Program-made: the position numbers and the translations under genes
The notes under the pieces: generated by a model
The model's input: the letters and a program-made list of their open reading frames with translations, nothing else
Database searches by the model: none
What the model was told of the DNA's origin: nothing
From: Phycisphaerales bacterium
GTDB lineage: Bacteria; Planctomycetota; Phycisphaerae; Phycisphaerales; SM1A02
DNA: 64,000 bases
Reading direction: 5' to 3'
NCBI GenBank assembly: GCA_022446965.1
Contig: JAKVBV010000004.1
Span: forward strand, 1-64,000
Part shown: piece after piece, positions 42,992 to 51,105 of the stretch
How the letters are laid out: every line of letters starts with the position of its first letter
Position numbering within the stretch: the first letter of the stretch is position 1

Positions 42992-43950
42992 TCATGAGCG
43001 AGTCGGCACTTCCGACGATCGACGACATCCGCCAGGCGCACGAGCGTATCGCGGGTGTCGTGCATCGAACGCCCGTGCTGCGCTGTCGCACCCTCGATGC
43101 AATGACCGGTTTCGAACTGCACATCAAGTGTGAGCAGCTTCAGCGGGTTGGGGCGTTCAAGTACCGCGGGGCAAGCAATGTGGTGCTCGGGATGTCGGAT
43201 GAAGACGCGTCGCGTGGTGTGTGCACGCACTCCAGTGGCAATCATGCACAGGCCCTTGCGCTCGCTGCGCGAGAGCGTGGCGTGCCAGCGTGGATCGTGA
43301 TGCCCACATCTGCACCATCCGTGAAGCGAGCCGCAGTGGAGGGGTACGGGGCGACGGTCGTCGAGTGTGAGCCGACGCTCGAAGCCCGCGAAACGACGGC
43401 AGCCCAGGTGGTGGCCGACACCGGGGCGTTATTCGTGCATCCCTACGACGACGCACGCATCATTGCCGGACAAGGCACCGCAGCACTTGAGTTGCTGGAA
43501 GATGCCGGTGAACTGGACGCCATCATCACGCCCGTCGGCGGCGGTGGATTGCTTGCGGGCACCTGCATCGCTGCGTCCGCCGTGCATTCTGGCATCCGAT
43601 TGATCGGAGCCGAGCCTGACGGGGCCGACGACGCGGCGCGTTCACTACAGGCTGGGTCGTTGATCCCGCAGACCGGCCCGAACACCATCTGTGATGGTCT
43701 GCTGACGAGCCTCGGCCAGTTGAACTGGGCCGTGCTGCGGTCGCACCTTGAGACGATCGTCACGGTGTCCGATGCACAGGTCATCGACGCCATGCGGCTG
43801 TTGTGGTCGCGAGCCAAGACGGTGGTGGAGCCCTCGGGCGCCACGCCGCTGGCCGCCGCGATCAGTCCTGGGTGTCCACTTGAGCGTGGTGCACGCATTG
43901 GACTGATCTTGAGCGGAGGGAACGTCGATCTTGATCGACTGCCCTGGTGA
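42988..43950 (+). CDS. Threonine dehydratase/serine racemase-type PLP enzyme
   Basis: Fold-type II PLP enzymes of this group deaminate or racemise Ser, Thr or hydroxy-aspartate. The 320-residue protein has the PLP Lys in GAFKYRGASN (Lys58), the Asn loop SSGNHAQALALAA, the Gly-rich phosphate loop PVGGGGLLAGTC (about 181-192) and a C-terminal LSGGNVDLD. There is no ACT domain, so it is the short catabolic or racemase form. The substrate is uncertain. Confidence 0.87.
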   Translation: MIMSESALPTIDDIRQAHERIAGVVHRTPVLRCRTLDAMTGFELHIKCEQLQRVGAFKYRGASNVVLGMSDEDASRGVCTHSSGNHAQALALAARERGVPAWIVMPTSAPSVKRAAVEGYGATVVECEPTLEARETTAAQVVADTGALFVHPYDDARIIAGQGTAALELLEDAGELDAIITPVGGGGLLAGTCIAASAVHSGIRLIGAEPDGADDAARSLQAGSLIPQTGPNTICDGLLTSLGQLNWAVLRSHLETIVTVSDAQVIDAMRLLWSRAKTVVEPSGATPLAAAISPGCPLERGARIGLILSGGNVDLDRLPW

Positions 43951-43953
43951 GGT

Positions 43954-44037
43954 TCAGAACGTGACGCCGATCATCACGTAGCCGGTGACGGCGTCGTCCA
44001 ACGGGTGGTGCTGCCACCGCCGGGTGAGCTCAGCCAT
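43954..44037 (-). pseudogene. Possible remnant of an outer-membrane beta-barrel C-terminus
   Basis: The minus strand reads a 27-codon frame, MAELTRRWQHHPL then DDAVTGYVMIGVTF and stop. The end (alternating hydrophobic residues, terminal Phe) looks like the last strand of an outer-membrane beta barrel. No upstream part is present. It may be a gene remnant or chance. Confidence 0.3.
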
Positions 44038-44100
44038 TCGATGCCTGCGTGGAGGAGTTTTTTCAATCGGCGGGACTGTCATTCTGCGATGTTGATGTGA

Positions 44101-45208
44101 TCAGGCGCCTTCAGCACGGCGGCGTTTGAGTTCGGCGTCGATGAAGCCGTCGAGGTCGCCGTCGAGCACGGTTTGGGGATTGCCCACTTCGTGGGCTGTG
44201 CGGTGGTCCTTCACGCGGTTGTCGTACAGCACATAGGAGCGAATCTGCGAGCCCCAGCCGCGGTCCACCTTGCCGCCGGTGGCGGCGTCAAGTTCGGCCT
44301 GACGGCGTTCCTCTTCCAGCTGATCAAGTTTGGCCTGCAGAATCTGCATGGCCTGCTTGCGGTTCTGGAGCTGTGCCTTGTGAGTAGAACTCACCACCAT
44401 GAGTCCGGTGGGCTTGTGCACGATGCGAACAGCAGAAGCCACCTTGTTCACGTTCTGACCGCCGGGGCCTGACGATCGGGCGAATGTGGTCAACTCGATG
44501 TCATTTTCGTCGATCGACACGTCGGTGTCGTCGAACTCGGGTGTGACATCCACGGTGCAGAACGAGGTTTGTCGCTTGCCCTGTGAGTTGAACGGGCTCA
44601 CGCGGGCGAGCCGGTGGGTGCCACGTTCGCACGACATGTAGCCGTAGGCCAGTGGGCCCTTCACGTGATACGTGACGCTGGAGATGCCCACTTCGGAGCC
44701 GTGCACCAACGCGACCTGTTCGTACTTCCAGCCCTGTTTGTCCCACCAGGCGGTGTACATGCGGTCAAGCATGGTGGCCCAGTCGTCGGCGTCGTTGCCA
44801 CCGTCGCCGGCTTGAATGGACACGAAGCAGTCTCGGTGGTCGTGCTTGCCGCTCAGGAGTGACTGCAACTCCACACGTTCCATCTTGCGATTGAGCGTAT
44901 GGAGGTTCTCGTCAACTTCCTGGAGAAGTTCAGCGTCATCCGCTTCCTTCGCCAGTTCGTAGCCCACCTGGGCGTCTTCGAACTCTTCGATGCACGTGGC
45001 CAGACCTTCAGTCTGTGCCTTGAGCAGTTTGAAGCGTGTGATCACCTTCTGGGCCGAAGTTTGGTCGTCCCAGAAGCTGGCGGTGTTCATCTGTTCCTGG
45101 AGCGTGGATTGCTCCTGCACCTTTGCGTCGTAGTCAAAGAGAGTCGCGGATGGTCAAGATCCGCGCCTCAAGATCGTCGAGAACTGGTTGGTGCGCTTCG
45201 TAATGCAT
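44101..45208 (-). CDS. prfB: Peptide chain release factor 2, with programmed +1 frameshift
   Basis: RF2 ends translation at UGA and UAA. Translation starts at ATG 45208 and reads [12 protein letters not shown] to codon 24 (CTT), then meets an in-frame TGA at 45136-45134. A +1 shift continues with GAC TAC GAC and gives 368 residues in all, the normal RF2 length. The stop-recognition motif is SPF ([10 protein letters not shown]) and the catalytic motif is GGQ ([12 protein letters not shown]). Automated calls would start at 45120 and lose the N-terminus. Confidence 0.95.
45133..45139 (-). promoter_or_regulatory. Programmed frameshift site CTTTGAC in prfB
   Basis: The conserved CTT TGA C heptamer lies at codons 24-25. 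The strong internal Shine-Dalgarno found upstream of this site in Escherichia coli is not evident here; the bases before it are ATCCGCGACTCT. Confidence 0.93.
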
Positions 45209-45272
45209 GGGTGCGAATGGTACTCGCCATCCACAGCGCTGCGCAGCCATCGGCGCTGGCAATGGCCAGTGC

Positions 45273-45278
45273 TAGAAT
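45273..45278 (+). promoter_or_regulatory. -10-like hexamer of the aminotransferase gene
   Basis: TAGAAT ends exactly 6 nt before the ATG at 45285, and no Shine-Dalgarno site is present. Confidence 0.45.
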
Positions 45279-45284
45279 TCGCCC

Positions 45285-46523
45285 ATGAACGCTACCAGCA
45301 TCGATGCCGTTTCCACCCGCGCCGCCGCCATCAAGCCGTCCGCGACGCTCGCGTTGACCGCTCGTGTCCGGGAGCTGCGTGCTGACGGGCAGGATGTCAT
45401 TGGATTCGGTGCGGGGGAACCGGATTTCACAACACCACAGGTGATTTGCGATGCCGCGGTCGAGGCCCTGCAGGGCGGCATGACGCACTACGTGCCCGTG
45501 CCAGGCACGCTGGATGCGCGATCCGCAATCGCCATCCGGCTGCAGGAGCGCAACGGCATCGAGTGCACGGTGGATGACGTGATCATCTCCAATGGCGGGA
45601 AGTTCTCGTGCTACCTGGCCATTCAGGCGTTGGTGGATCCGGGTGACGAAGTGGTGCTGCCCACCCCGGCGTGGCTCAGTTACAAGCCGATGGTGGAGCT
45701 CGCTGGCGGCACGGTGGTCGAGGTGCCTGCCGGGCCCGATCAGGACTTCCTTGCCAGTGCAGACGCCATCGCCGCGGCGTTGTCCCCCCGCACCAAGCTC
45801 GTGATCATCAACAGTCCGTCCAATCCGTGCGGCACGATGTATGCGCCCGATCAAGTGCGGGCCATCGCGGATGTCATCGCCACGCACGATCGCGCGTGGA
45901 TCATGAGCGATGAGATCTATGACCAGTTGATTTACGGTGATCGCGAGCATCTGTCCTTCGGGTCGCTCGAGCAGGTCAAGGATCGCACGATCACGATCAA
46001 CGGGCTGAGCAAGACGTGGGCCGCAACGGGCTGGCGTATCGGCTGGGCGTGTGCCCCGGGCCAGGAGGGTGCGGTGATCAAGGCCATGAGCCGCCTGCAA
46101 AGCCAGAGCAGTTCATCGATCACGGGCTTCCTCAATCCTGCCGTGGTGGCGGCCTGCACTCGGACGGATGACGACGTGGCCGCGATGCGGTCTACGTTCG
46201 AGCAGCGATCAGCCTTGATGTACGAGTTGGTGTCGGCATGGCCGCGGGTGACGTGTCCGTCCCCGGCGGGGGCCTTTTACGTGTTCCCAGATGTGAGTGG
46301 CACTTTTGGCACCACCAGCCAGGACGGGCGGCCGATTGACTCGGCGACCGCCTTCGCGGCAGCGTTGCTGGAAGAAGCCTCCGTGGCGGTGGTGCCCGGC
46401 GAGGCCTTCCTGGGATGTGGTGGCAACCACGTACGGCTGTCCTTCGCCACGGACGAGGCCTCGATCACCGAGGGCTGCGGCCGTGTGCACCGCTGGCTTG
46501 AGCAACTCTCAATTGGGGTCTGA
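45285..46523 (+). CDS. Class I/II PLP aminotransferase (aspartate aminotransferase-like)
   Basis: The 412-residue protein fits the prokaryotic AspC Ib group: IGFGAGEPDFTTP near 38-50, NGGKFSCYLAIQALVDPGDEV, INSPSNPCGTMY (about 182-193), DEIYDQLIYG and the PLP Lys in NGLSKTWAATGWRIGW (about residue 243). It probably makes aspartate from oxaloacetate and glutamate, perhaps also prephenate-linked reactions. The final residues Ile-Gly-Val and the stop are provided by a GGGGTCTGACCCC box. Confidence 0.9.
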   Translation: MNATSIDAVSTRAAAIKPSATLALTARVRELRADGQDVIGFGAGEPDFTTPQVICDAAVEALQGGMTHYVPVPGTLDARSAIAIRLQERNGIECTVDDVIISNGGKFSCYLAIQALVDPGDEVVLPTPAWLSYKPMVELAGGTVVEVPAGPDQDFLASADAIAAALSPRTKLVIINSPSNPCGTMYAPDQVRAIADVIATHDRAWIMSDEIYDQLIYGDREHLSFGSLEQVKDRTITINGLSKTWAATGWRIGWACAPGQEGAVIKAMSRLQSQSSSSITGFLNPAVVAACTRTDDDVAAMRSTFEQRSALMYELVSAWPRVTCPSPAGAFYVFPDVSGTFGTTSQDGRPIDSATAFAAALLEEASVAVVPGEAFLGCGGNHVRLSFATDEASITEGCGRVHRWLEQLSIGV

Positions 46524-46626
46524 CCCCTAGCGATAGGGAGATGGGGCCTGTTTCCCGTATTTTGCGAGCATTTGGCGACTGATGCGCCGCATTTAGCGAC
46601 ACAGCCCATAATTGGGGTCTGGCTCC
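46511..46626 (+). repeat. REP-like element: two GGGGTCTG boxes 99 bp apart
   Basis: AATTGGGGTCTGACCCC (46511-46527) and AATTGGGGTCTGGCTCC (46610-46626) are direct repeats with two differences. Between them GCATTTGGCGAC and GCATTTAGCGAC form a second near-repeat. The first box contains the stop codon of the aminotransferase gene. It looks like the scar of a small palindromic repeat. Confidence 0.55.
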
Positions 46627-46770
46627 AGCGGGGGGGCGAACAGCCGCCTCAGGGTCGTGAGACGCTGGCAAAAACCGCCCTGAACGGCTACACTCCTCGA
46701 TTCACACAAGGTTTTCACACCACCGGCGGCATCGTCCCTTCGAGGGGGTCGTCGAGGAGATCAGGCAACT

Positions 46771-47040
46771 ATGGCCCTGACCATTGAACAGACTTCGTCC
46801 ATTGTCGGCGAGTACCGCCGAAGTGACACCGACACGGGTTCGCCCGAGGTCCAGATCGCGCTGCTGACCACCCGCATTCAGGAGATCACCGATCACCTGA
46901 AGTCCAACAAGAAGGACCACGCCGCTCGGCTGGGCCTGTTGAAGTTGGTCGGCAAGCGCAACCGTCTGCTGCGCTACCTGTCGCGGACGAACAACGACGC
47001 ATACAAGACGCTCATTCAGCGACTGGGTCTGCGGAAGTAA
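46771..47040 (+). CDS. rpsO: 30S ribosomal protein S15
   Basis: The 89-residue protein has the S15 pattern: DTGSPEVQIALLTTRIQEITDHLKSNKKDHAARLGLLKLVGKRNRLLRYL. It binds the central domain of 16S rRNA and in many bacteria also represses its own mRNA. It is directly upstream of pnp, as usual. A possible promoter (TGGCAA, 17 bp, TACACT) lies about 70 nt before the start. Confidence 0.97.
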   Translation: MALTIEQTSSIVGEYRRSDTDTGSPEVQIALLTTRIQEITDHLKSNKKDHAARLGLLKLVGKRNRLLRYLSRTNNDAYKTLIQRLGLRK

Positions 47041-47048
47041 CAACAACC

Positions 47049-47066
47049 GCCCCCTGTGGTGGGGGC
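47049..47066 (+). terminator. Small hairpin between rpsO and pnp
   Basis: GCCCCC pairs with GGGGGC across a 6-nt loop. It may be a partial terminator or an RNase III-type processing site like that known between rpsO and pnp elsewhere. Confidence 0.35.
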
Positions 47067-47205
47067 AGTCGGATCCACGCTGCCGGACGGTGGCAGTGGA
47101 CCGACGGCACACGTATCTGTGTGCCTTCGGTCTTCTGCCCTCTACCGGGAGCCGGATCCCCAACAAACGCAAGCGCCACGTTCGCGCTTGCCAAGGATTC
47201 GATCC

Positions 47206-49464
47206 ATGGCAGAAAGCCAGGTTCATTTCGTCGAGCGCGAAGTCGGCGGACGCACCATGCGTCTGGAAACCGGCCGTATCGCAAAGCTCGCCAGCGCCTG
47301 TGTCATCGCTTCGCACGGTGACACGGTCGTCATGTGTACGGCCATGCGGGCCAACCCGCGTCCCGGTCTTGACTTCTTCCCATTGCAGTGCGACTACCGC
47401 GAGCGTATGAGCGCCGGCGGCCGCTTCCCCGGTGGCTTCCGTAAGCGTGAAGGTGCTCCCAACGAGAAGGAAATCCTCACCATGCGGATGATCGATCGCC
47501 CGATCCGTCCGCTGTTCCCCGATGGCTTCATCGATGAGTGCCAGATCCAGTGCTGGGTGATGAGCCACGACGGCCAGAACGACGCCGACGTGATCGCCTG
47601 CACCGGTGCTTCGGCAGCCCTGAGCTGCACCGACGCACCCTTCCAGGGTCCTGTGGCCACCGTCCGCGTGGGTCGCATCGTCACCGAAGAAGGCGCACAG
47701 TTCATCATCAATCCCACCCACGCCCAGATGGAGTACAGCGATCTCGATCTGGTGCTTTCGGGTCACGCCGATGGTGTGAACATGATTGAAGTTGGTGCCG
47801 CCGAGGTGCCCGATGAAGACGTGCTCGCCGCCATCGAATACGGCTACGAGCATGGCTGCAAGCCGATCCTGGAAATGCAGGAAGAGCTCAAGGCCAAGGT
47901 GGGCAAGGATCCCGTCATCAACTCACTCAACCTGCCCGACGACGACGTCATGCAGGCCGTGATCGACGCCTGTGGCGACGAGATGGAAGCCGCCCGTCGC
48001 ATTCCCGGCAAGGCCGACCGCAGCGCTGCTGTCGATGCCCTGCGTGAGAAGGTGATGACCGAGCACTTCTCCATGCCCGAAGGCGTCACCTACGACGTGT
48101 ACAAGGACGCTGAGAAGCGTGCCGGCATGGCTCGCGAAGCGTTCCGCACCTACGAGAAGAAGACCACGCGTCGGCTGATCGTTGAAGAAGGCATTCGTGC
48201 CGACGGTCGGGCATTCGAAGAGATTCGTCCGCTCGAGATCGAAACCAGCCTGTTCCCCCGCACACACGGGAGTGCGATGTTCCAGCGTGGTGAAACGCAG
48301 GGCGTGCTCACGTGCGTGTTGGGCACCGCAAAGGCTGAGCAGATCGTCGACGGCTTGATGCCCGAGTACGCCAAGAAGTTCTACCTGCACTACAACTTCC
48401 CGCCGTTCTGCGTGGGCGAGGCCGGCCGCATCATGGGTCCGGGTCGCCGCGAAATCGGCCACGGTGCACTGGCCGAGCGTTCGCTTCTGGGCATTCTGCC
48501 CGACGTCGACGACTTCGCCTACACCGTGCGTCTGGTGAGTGACATCACCGAGTCGAACGGCTCCAGTTCGATGGCTTCCGTGTGCGGTGGCTGCATGGCC
48601 CTCATGGACGCCGGCGTGCCGATCAAGGCCACGTGTGCTGGTATCTCCGTTGGCCGCTTCAGCTCCGGCGACAAGGTGGTCCACGTGACGGACATCCTCG
48701 GCGAAGAAGACTTCTTCGGCGACATGGACTTCAAGATCTGTGGCACCCGTGACGGCATCACCGGCATCCAACTCGACCTCAAGGCCCGCGGCCTGTGGTT
48801 CGACGAGATCAAGGCGATCTTCGCACAGGCCCGCACCGGTCGCATTGAGATCATCGAGAAGATGGAAGCCCATCTCCCTGCACCCCGCAGCGAGATGAGC
48901 CCGTATGCTCCGAAGCTCGTCCAGATCAAGATCGATCCGGACAAGATCGGCAAGCTCATCGGCCCTGGTGGCAAGATGATCCGCGGTATCTGCGAGCGCA
49001 CGGGCGCACAGGTGGACGTGGAAGATGACGGCACCGTCACGATTGCCTCGACTGACCAGGCTTCGGGCGACCAGGCCCTGGCCGAAGTCGAAGCAGTGGC
49101 TGCCGAGATCAAGGTCGGCACCGTGTACGAGGGCAAGGTTGTTTCGACGAAGGACTTTGGTGCCTTCATCGAGATCGCAACCGGCACTGACGGCATGTGT
49201 CACATCTCAGAGTTGGCCCACGGCTACGTGGCCAATGTCAACGATGTCGTGAGCATCGGCGACGTGGTCAAGGTCAAGGTCATCAATGTCGATCCCACCG
49301 GTCGCATCAAGCTCAGCCGCAAGGCCTTGCTTGAGCCCGAGGACGGCGACGATGCCCCCAAGGCCGACGGCGGTGACGACAACTCGGGTGAAGACGGCGA
49401 AGGTGGCGACAAGAAGCGTCGTCGTCGACGTCGCGGTGGCCGCAAGCCGGCCGAGGCCTCCTGA
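47206..49464 (+). CDS. pnp: Polyribonucleotide nucleotidyltransferase (PNPase)
   Basis: PNPase degrades RNA from the 3' end using phosphate and is part of the RNA degradosome. The 752-residue protein has the two RNase PH domains (GGRTMRLETGRIAKLASA... and RADGRAFEEIRPLEIETSLFPRTHGSAMFQRGETQ), the all-alpha linker, a KH domain (IGKLIGPGGKMIRGICERTGA, about 583-603) and an S1 domain (YEGKVVSTKDFGAFIEIATGTDGMCHISE). The Lys/Arg-rich end KKRRRRRRGGRK is an added basic tail. Confidence 0.97.
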   Translation: MAESQVHFVEREVGGRTMRLETGRIAKLASACVIASHGDTVVMCTAMRANPRPGLDFFPLQCDYRERMSAGGRFPGGFRKREGAPNEKEILTMRMIDRPIRPLFPDGFIDECQIQCWVMSHDGQNDADVIACTGASAALSCTDAPFQGPVATVRVGRIVTEEGAQFIINPTHAQMEYSDLDLVLSGHADGVNMIEVGAAEVPDEDVLAAIEYGYEHGCKPILEMQEELKAKVGKDPVINSLNLPDDDVMQAVIDACGDEMEAARRIPGKADRSAAVDALREKVMTEHFSMPEGVTYDVYKDAEKRAGMAREAFRTYEKKTTRRLIVEEGIRADGRAFEEIRPLEIETSLFPRTHGSAMFQRGETQGVLTCVLGTAKAEQIVDGLMPEYAKKFYLHYNFPPFCVGEAGRIMGPGRREIGHGALAERSLLGILPDVDDFAYTVRLVSDITESNGSSSMASVCGGCMALMDAGVPIKATCAGISVGRFSSGDKVVHVTDILGEEDFFGDMDFKICGTRDGITGIQLDLKARGLWFDEIKAIFAQARTGRIEIIEKMEAHLPAPRSEMSPYAPKLVQIKIDPDKIGKLIGPGGKMIRGICERTGAQVDVEDDGTVTIASTDQASGDQALAEVEAVAAEIKVGTVYEGKVVSTKDFGAFIEIATGTDGMCHISELAHGYVANVNDVVSIGDVVKVKVINVDPTGRIKLSRKALLEPEDGDDAPKADGGDDNSGEDGEGGDKKRRRRRRGGRKPAEAS

Positions 49465-49485
49465 TCGCTGATCAGGCACTCACCC

Positions 49486-50280
49486 GTGCACTTCATTGAC
49501 CTCAGTATCGGTGCGGCAATCGCTTTGGCGGTTGCCGCACCGATCGCTTTTCTCTGGCTTCGGCGCGCCCGTCGCGCCGAAGAGGAAGCTCGCCGCTCAC
49601 AACGGCTGGCCGAGATCGGGTCGATGACCAGTGGTCTTGCGCACGAGATTAAGAACCCACTGAGCACCGTGGGGCTCAATGCACAATTGCTGATCGAAGA
49701 CCTGCGTGCTGCGGCACTGGACGAAGACGAAGCCGACCGCATGGTGCGCCGTGTAGAGACACTGCAGCGTGAGGTTGACCGTCTCGGTGGCATTCTGGGT
49801 GACTTCCTGCAGTTTGCCGGTCGCATGAAACTCGACCCACAGGCGCATGACATTGGGGCGTTGGTCGAAGCCATCGGCGACTTCTACAACCCGCAGTGTG
49901 AGCAGAGCAACGTGATCCTGCGTGTGCAGGTGCCAGGCCAGCCGATCATGGCGACGGTGGAGGAGGGGCTGTTCAAGCAGGCCCTGCTCAACCTCATGAT
50001 CAATGCAGTGCAGGCCATGGACTGCACCGGAGGCGAACTGATGTTGCGCGTGGTGCCCGCGGGCGACCGCGTGCAGGTGCTGGTAATCGACACCGGGCCG
50101 GGCATTTCCGGGGCCAATCAGGACGAGATCTTCCACCCCTACGTGAGCACACGAACCGGTGGTACTGGACTGGGGCTGCCCACCGCTCGGCGTATCATCG
50201 AAGAGCACGGCGGCTCGCTCACGGTGGCGAGCGAACAAGGCAAGGGCACTGAATTTGTGATCGCGCTGCCTGTGGCGTAG
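49486..50280 (+). CDS. Membrane sensor histidine kinase (NtrB-like core)
   Basis: The 264-residue protein starts at GTG 49486, has one membrane helix (about 5-25), a short linker, the HisKA domain with the phospho-acceptor His in SGLAHEIKNPLSTV (about residue 52), and an HATPase domain with the N box NLMINAVQAM, DTGPGISG and GGTGLGLPTARRIIEEHGG. There is no sensory domain beyond the helix. The ANTAR regulator gene lies convergent and nearby, but pairing between them is only a guess. Confidence 0.88.
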   Translation: MHFIDLSIGAAIALAVAAPIAFLWLRRARRAEEEARRSQRLAEIGSMTSGLAHEIKNPLSTVGLNAQLLIEDLRAAALDEDEADRMVRRVETLQREVDRLGGILGDFLQFAGRMKLDPQAHDIGALVEAIGDFYNPQCEQSNVILRVQVPGQPIMATVEEGLFKQALLNLMINAVQAMDCTGGELMLRVVPAGDRVQVLVIDTGPGISGANQDEIFHPYVSTRTGGTGLGLPTARRIIEEHGGSLTVASEQGKGTEFVIALPVA

Positions 50281-50308
50281 AAAAGGTGTCAGGCAGTCTT
50301 GCTCATGT

Positions 50309-50440
50309 TCAGCCCGAGGGCGTCGCGGGCATCAGCATGCCAATCAAGCACGGCAGCACGAACAGGCAGACCGCGGCTGCGATCTCCACCACCGCCACGA
50401 TCTTGCCGGTGGACCACGGTTGCTTCGTTTGATCAGTCAT
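50309..50440 (-). CDS. Small membrane protein, 43 residues
   Basis: The frame reads MTDQTKQPWSTGKIVAVVE, then a hydrophobic helix (IAAAVCLFVLPCLIGMLM) and PATPSG. It is a plausible single-pass small protein in the gap between the kinase and the ANTAR regulator. No Shine-Dalgarno site or TANNNT box is visible before it, so support is limited to its composition. Confidence 0.45.
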   Translation of the reverse strand: MTDQTKQPWSTGKIVAVVEIAAAVCLFVLPCLIGMLMPATPSG

Positions 50441-50465
50441 GGGTGGAAAGATCGCCGAACGCCTT

Positions 50466-51062
50466 TCACTCTCCGAGGAGTGAGTCGCTGTCGACTACGC
50501 TTTGGGCGACATCGATGAGTGACTTGCGGCTGTTGCGGGATTGCTTCTGCAGCATGCGCATGGCGTCGGGTTCGTCCACGCCCTTACGCTTGACGATGAT
50601 CCACTTGGCTTGCTCGATGATCTTGCGTTGCTCAAGGCGTTCCTTGAGGTCATCAATCTTGCCGTCCTGTTCCAGATGGGCGAGCCATCGCGACCACGCT
50701 ACTTCGATGCCCACGCGAAGTTGATCCCGGCTCACGGGCTTGAGCAGGTAGCCGAACACACCGATGTCGCTGCCCATGCTCACGTACTCAGGATCGGAGT
50801 ACGCGCTGAGCATCATCACCGGCACACCCAGATCGCCAAAGATCACCTTGGCGGCTTCGAGACCGTCCGTGCCTGGCATTCGAATATCGAGCAATGCCAT
50901 GTCGGGCTGTTGTGATTTGCACAACTCGATGGCGTGCGCACCGTCGCCGGCGGGGCCGACCACCTCAAACCCCAGATCATCAAGTGCAGCCACCATGCCA
51001 CTGGCAACGAGATGTTCGTCGTCGGCGATGAGCACCTTGGCGGGGTGGGAGGGGATGGCCAT
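50466..51062 (-). CDS. Response regulator with ANTAR RNA-binding output
   Basis: ANTAR proteins bind paired hairpins in RNA and prevent early termination. The 198-residue protein has a receiver domain (VLIADDEHLVASGM, phospho-acceptor in ALLDIRMPGTDG at about residue 56, LSAYSDPEY, LKPVSRDQLR) and a C-terminal ANTAR helix bundle (LKERLEQRKIIEQAKWIIVKRKGVDEPDAMRMLQKQSRNSRKSLIDVAQSVV, about 135-190). The KIIEQAKWIIV region is the signature. TACAAT lies 6 nt before the ATG. No double-hairpin RNA target was found in this window. Confidence 0.92.
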   Translation of the reverse strand: MAIPSHPAKVLIADDEHLVASGMVAALDDLGFEVVGPAGDGAHAIELCKSQQPDMALLDIRMPGTDGLEAAKVIFGDLGVPVMMLSAYSDPEYVSMGSDIGVFGYLLKPVSRDQLRVGIEVAWSRWLAHLEQDGKIDDLKERLEQRKIIEQAKWIIVKRKGVDEPDAMRMLQKQSRNSRKSLIDVAQSVVDSDSLLGE

Positions 51063-51068
51063 GGCGGG

Positions 51069-51074
51069 ATTGTA
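51069..51074 (-). promoter_or_regulatory. -10-like hexamer of the ANTAR regulator gene
   Basis: TACAAT on the minus strand ends exactly 6 nt before the ATG at 51062. Confidence 0.45.
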
Positions 51075-51105
51075 GAGGGGCCGCTCCCGAGGGGGGCGGA
51101 CCAAC

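Noticed and set aside
45120-45208. prfB stop codon considered as a sequencing error or pseudogene
   Set aside because: CTTTGAC with correct length and frame is the known programmed frameshift of RF2.
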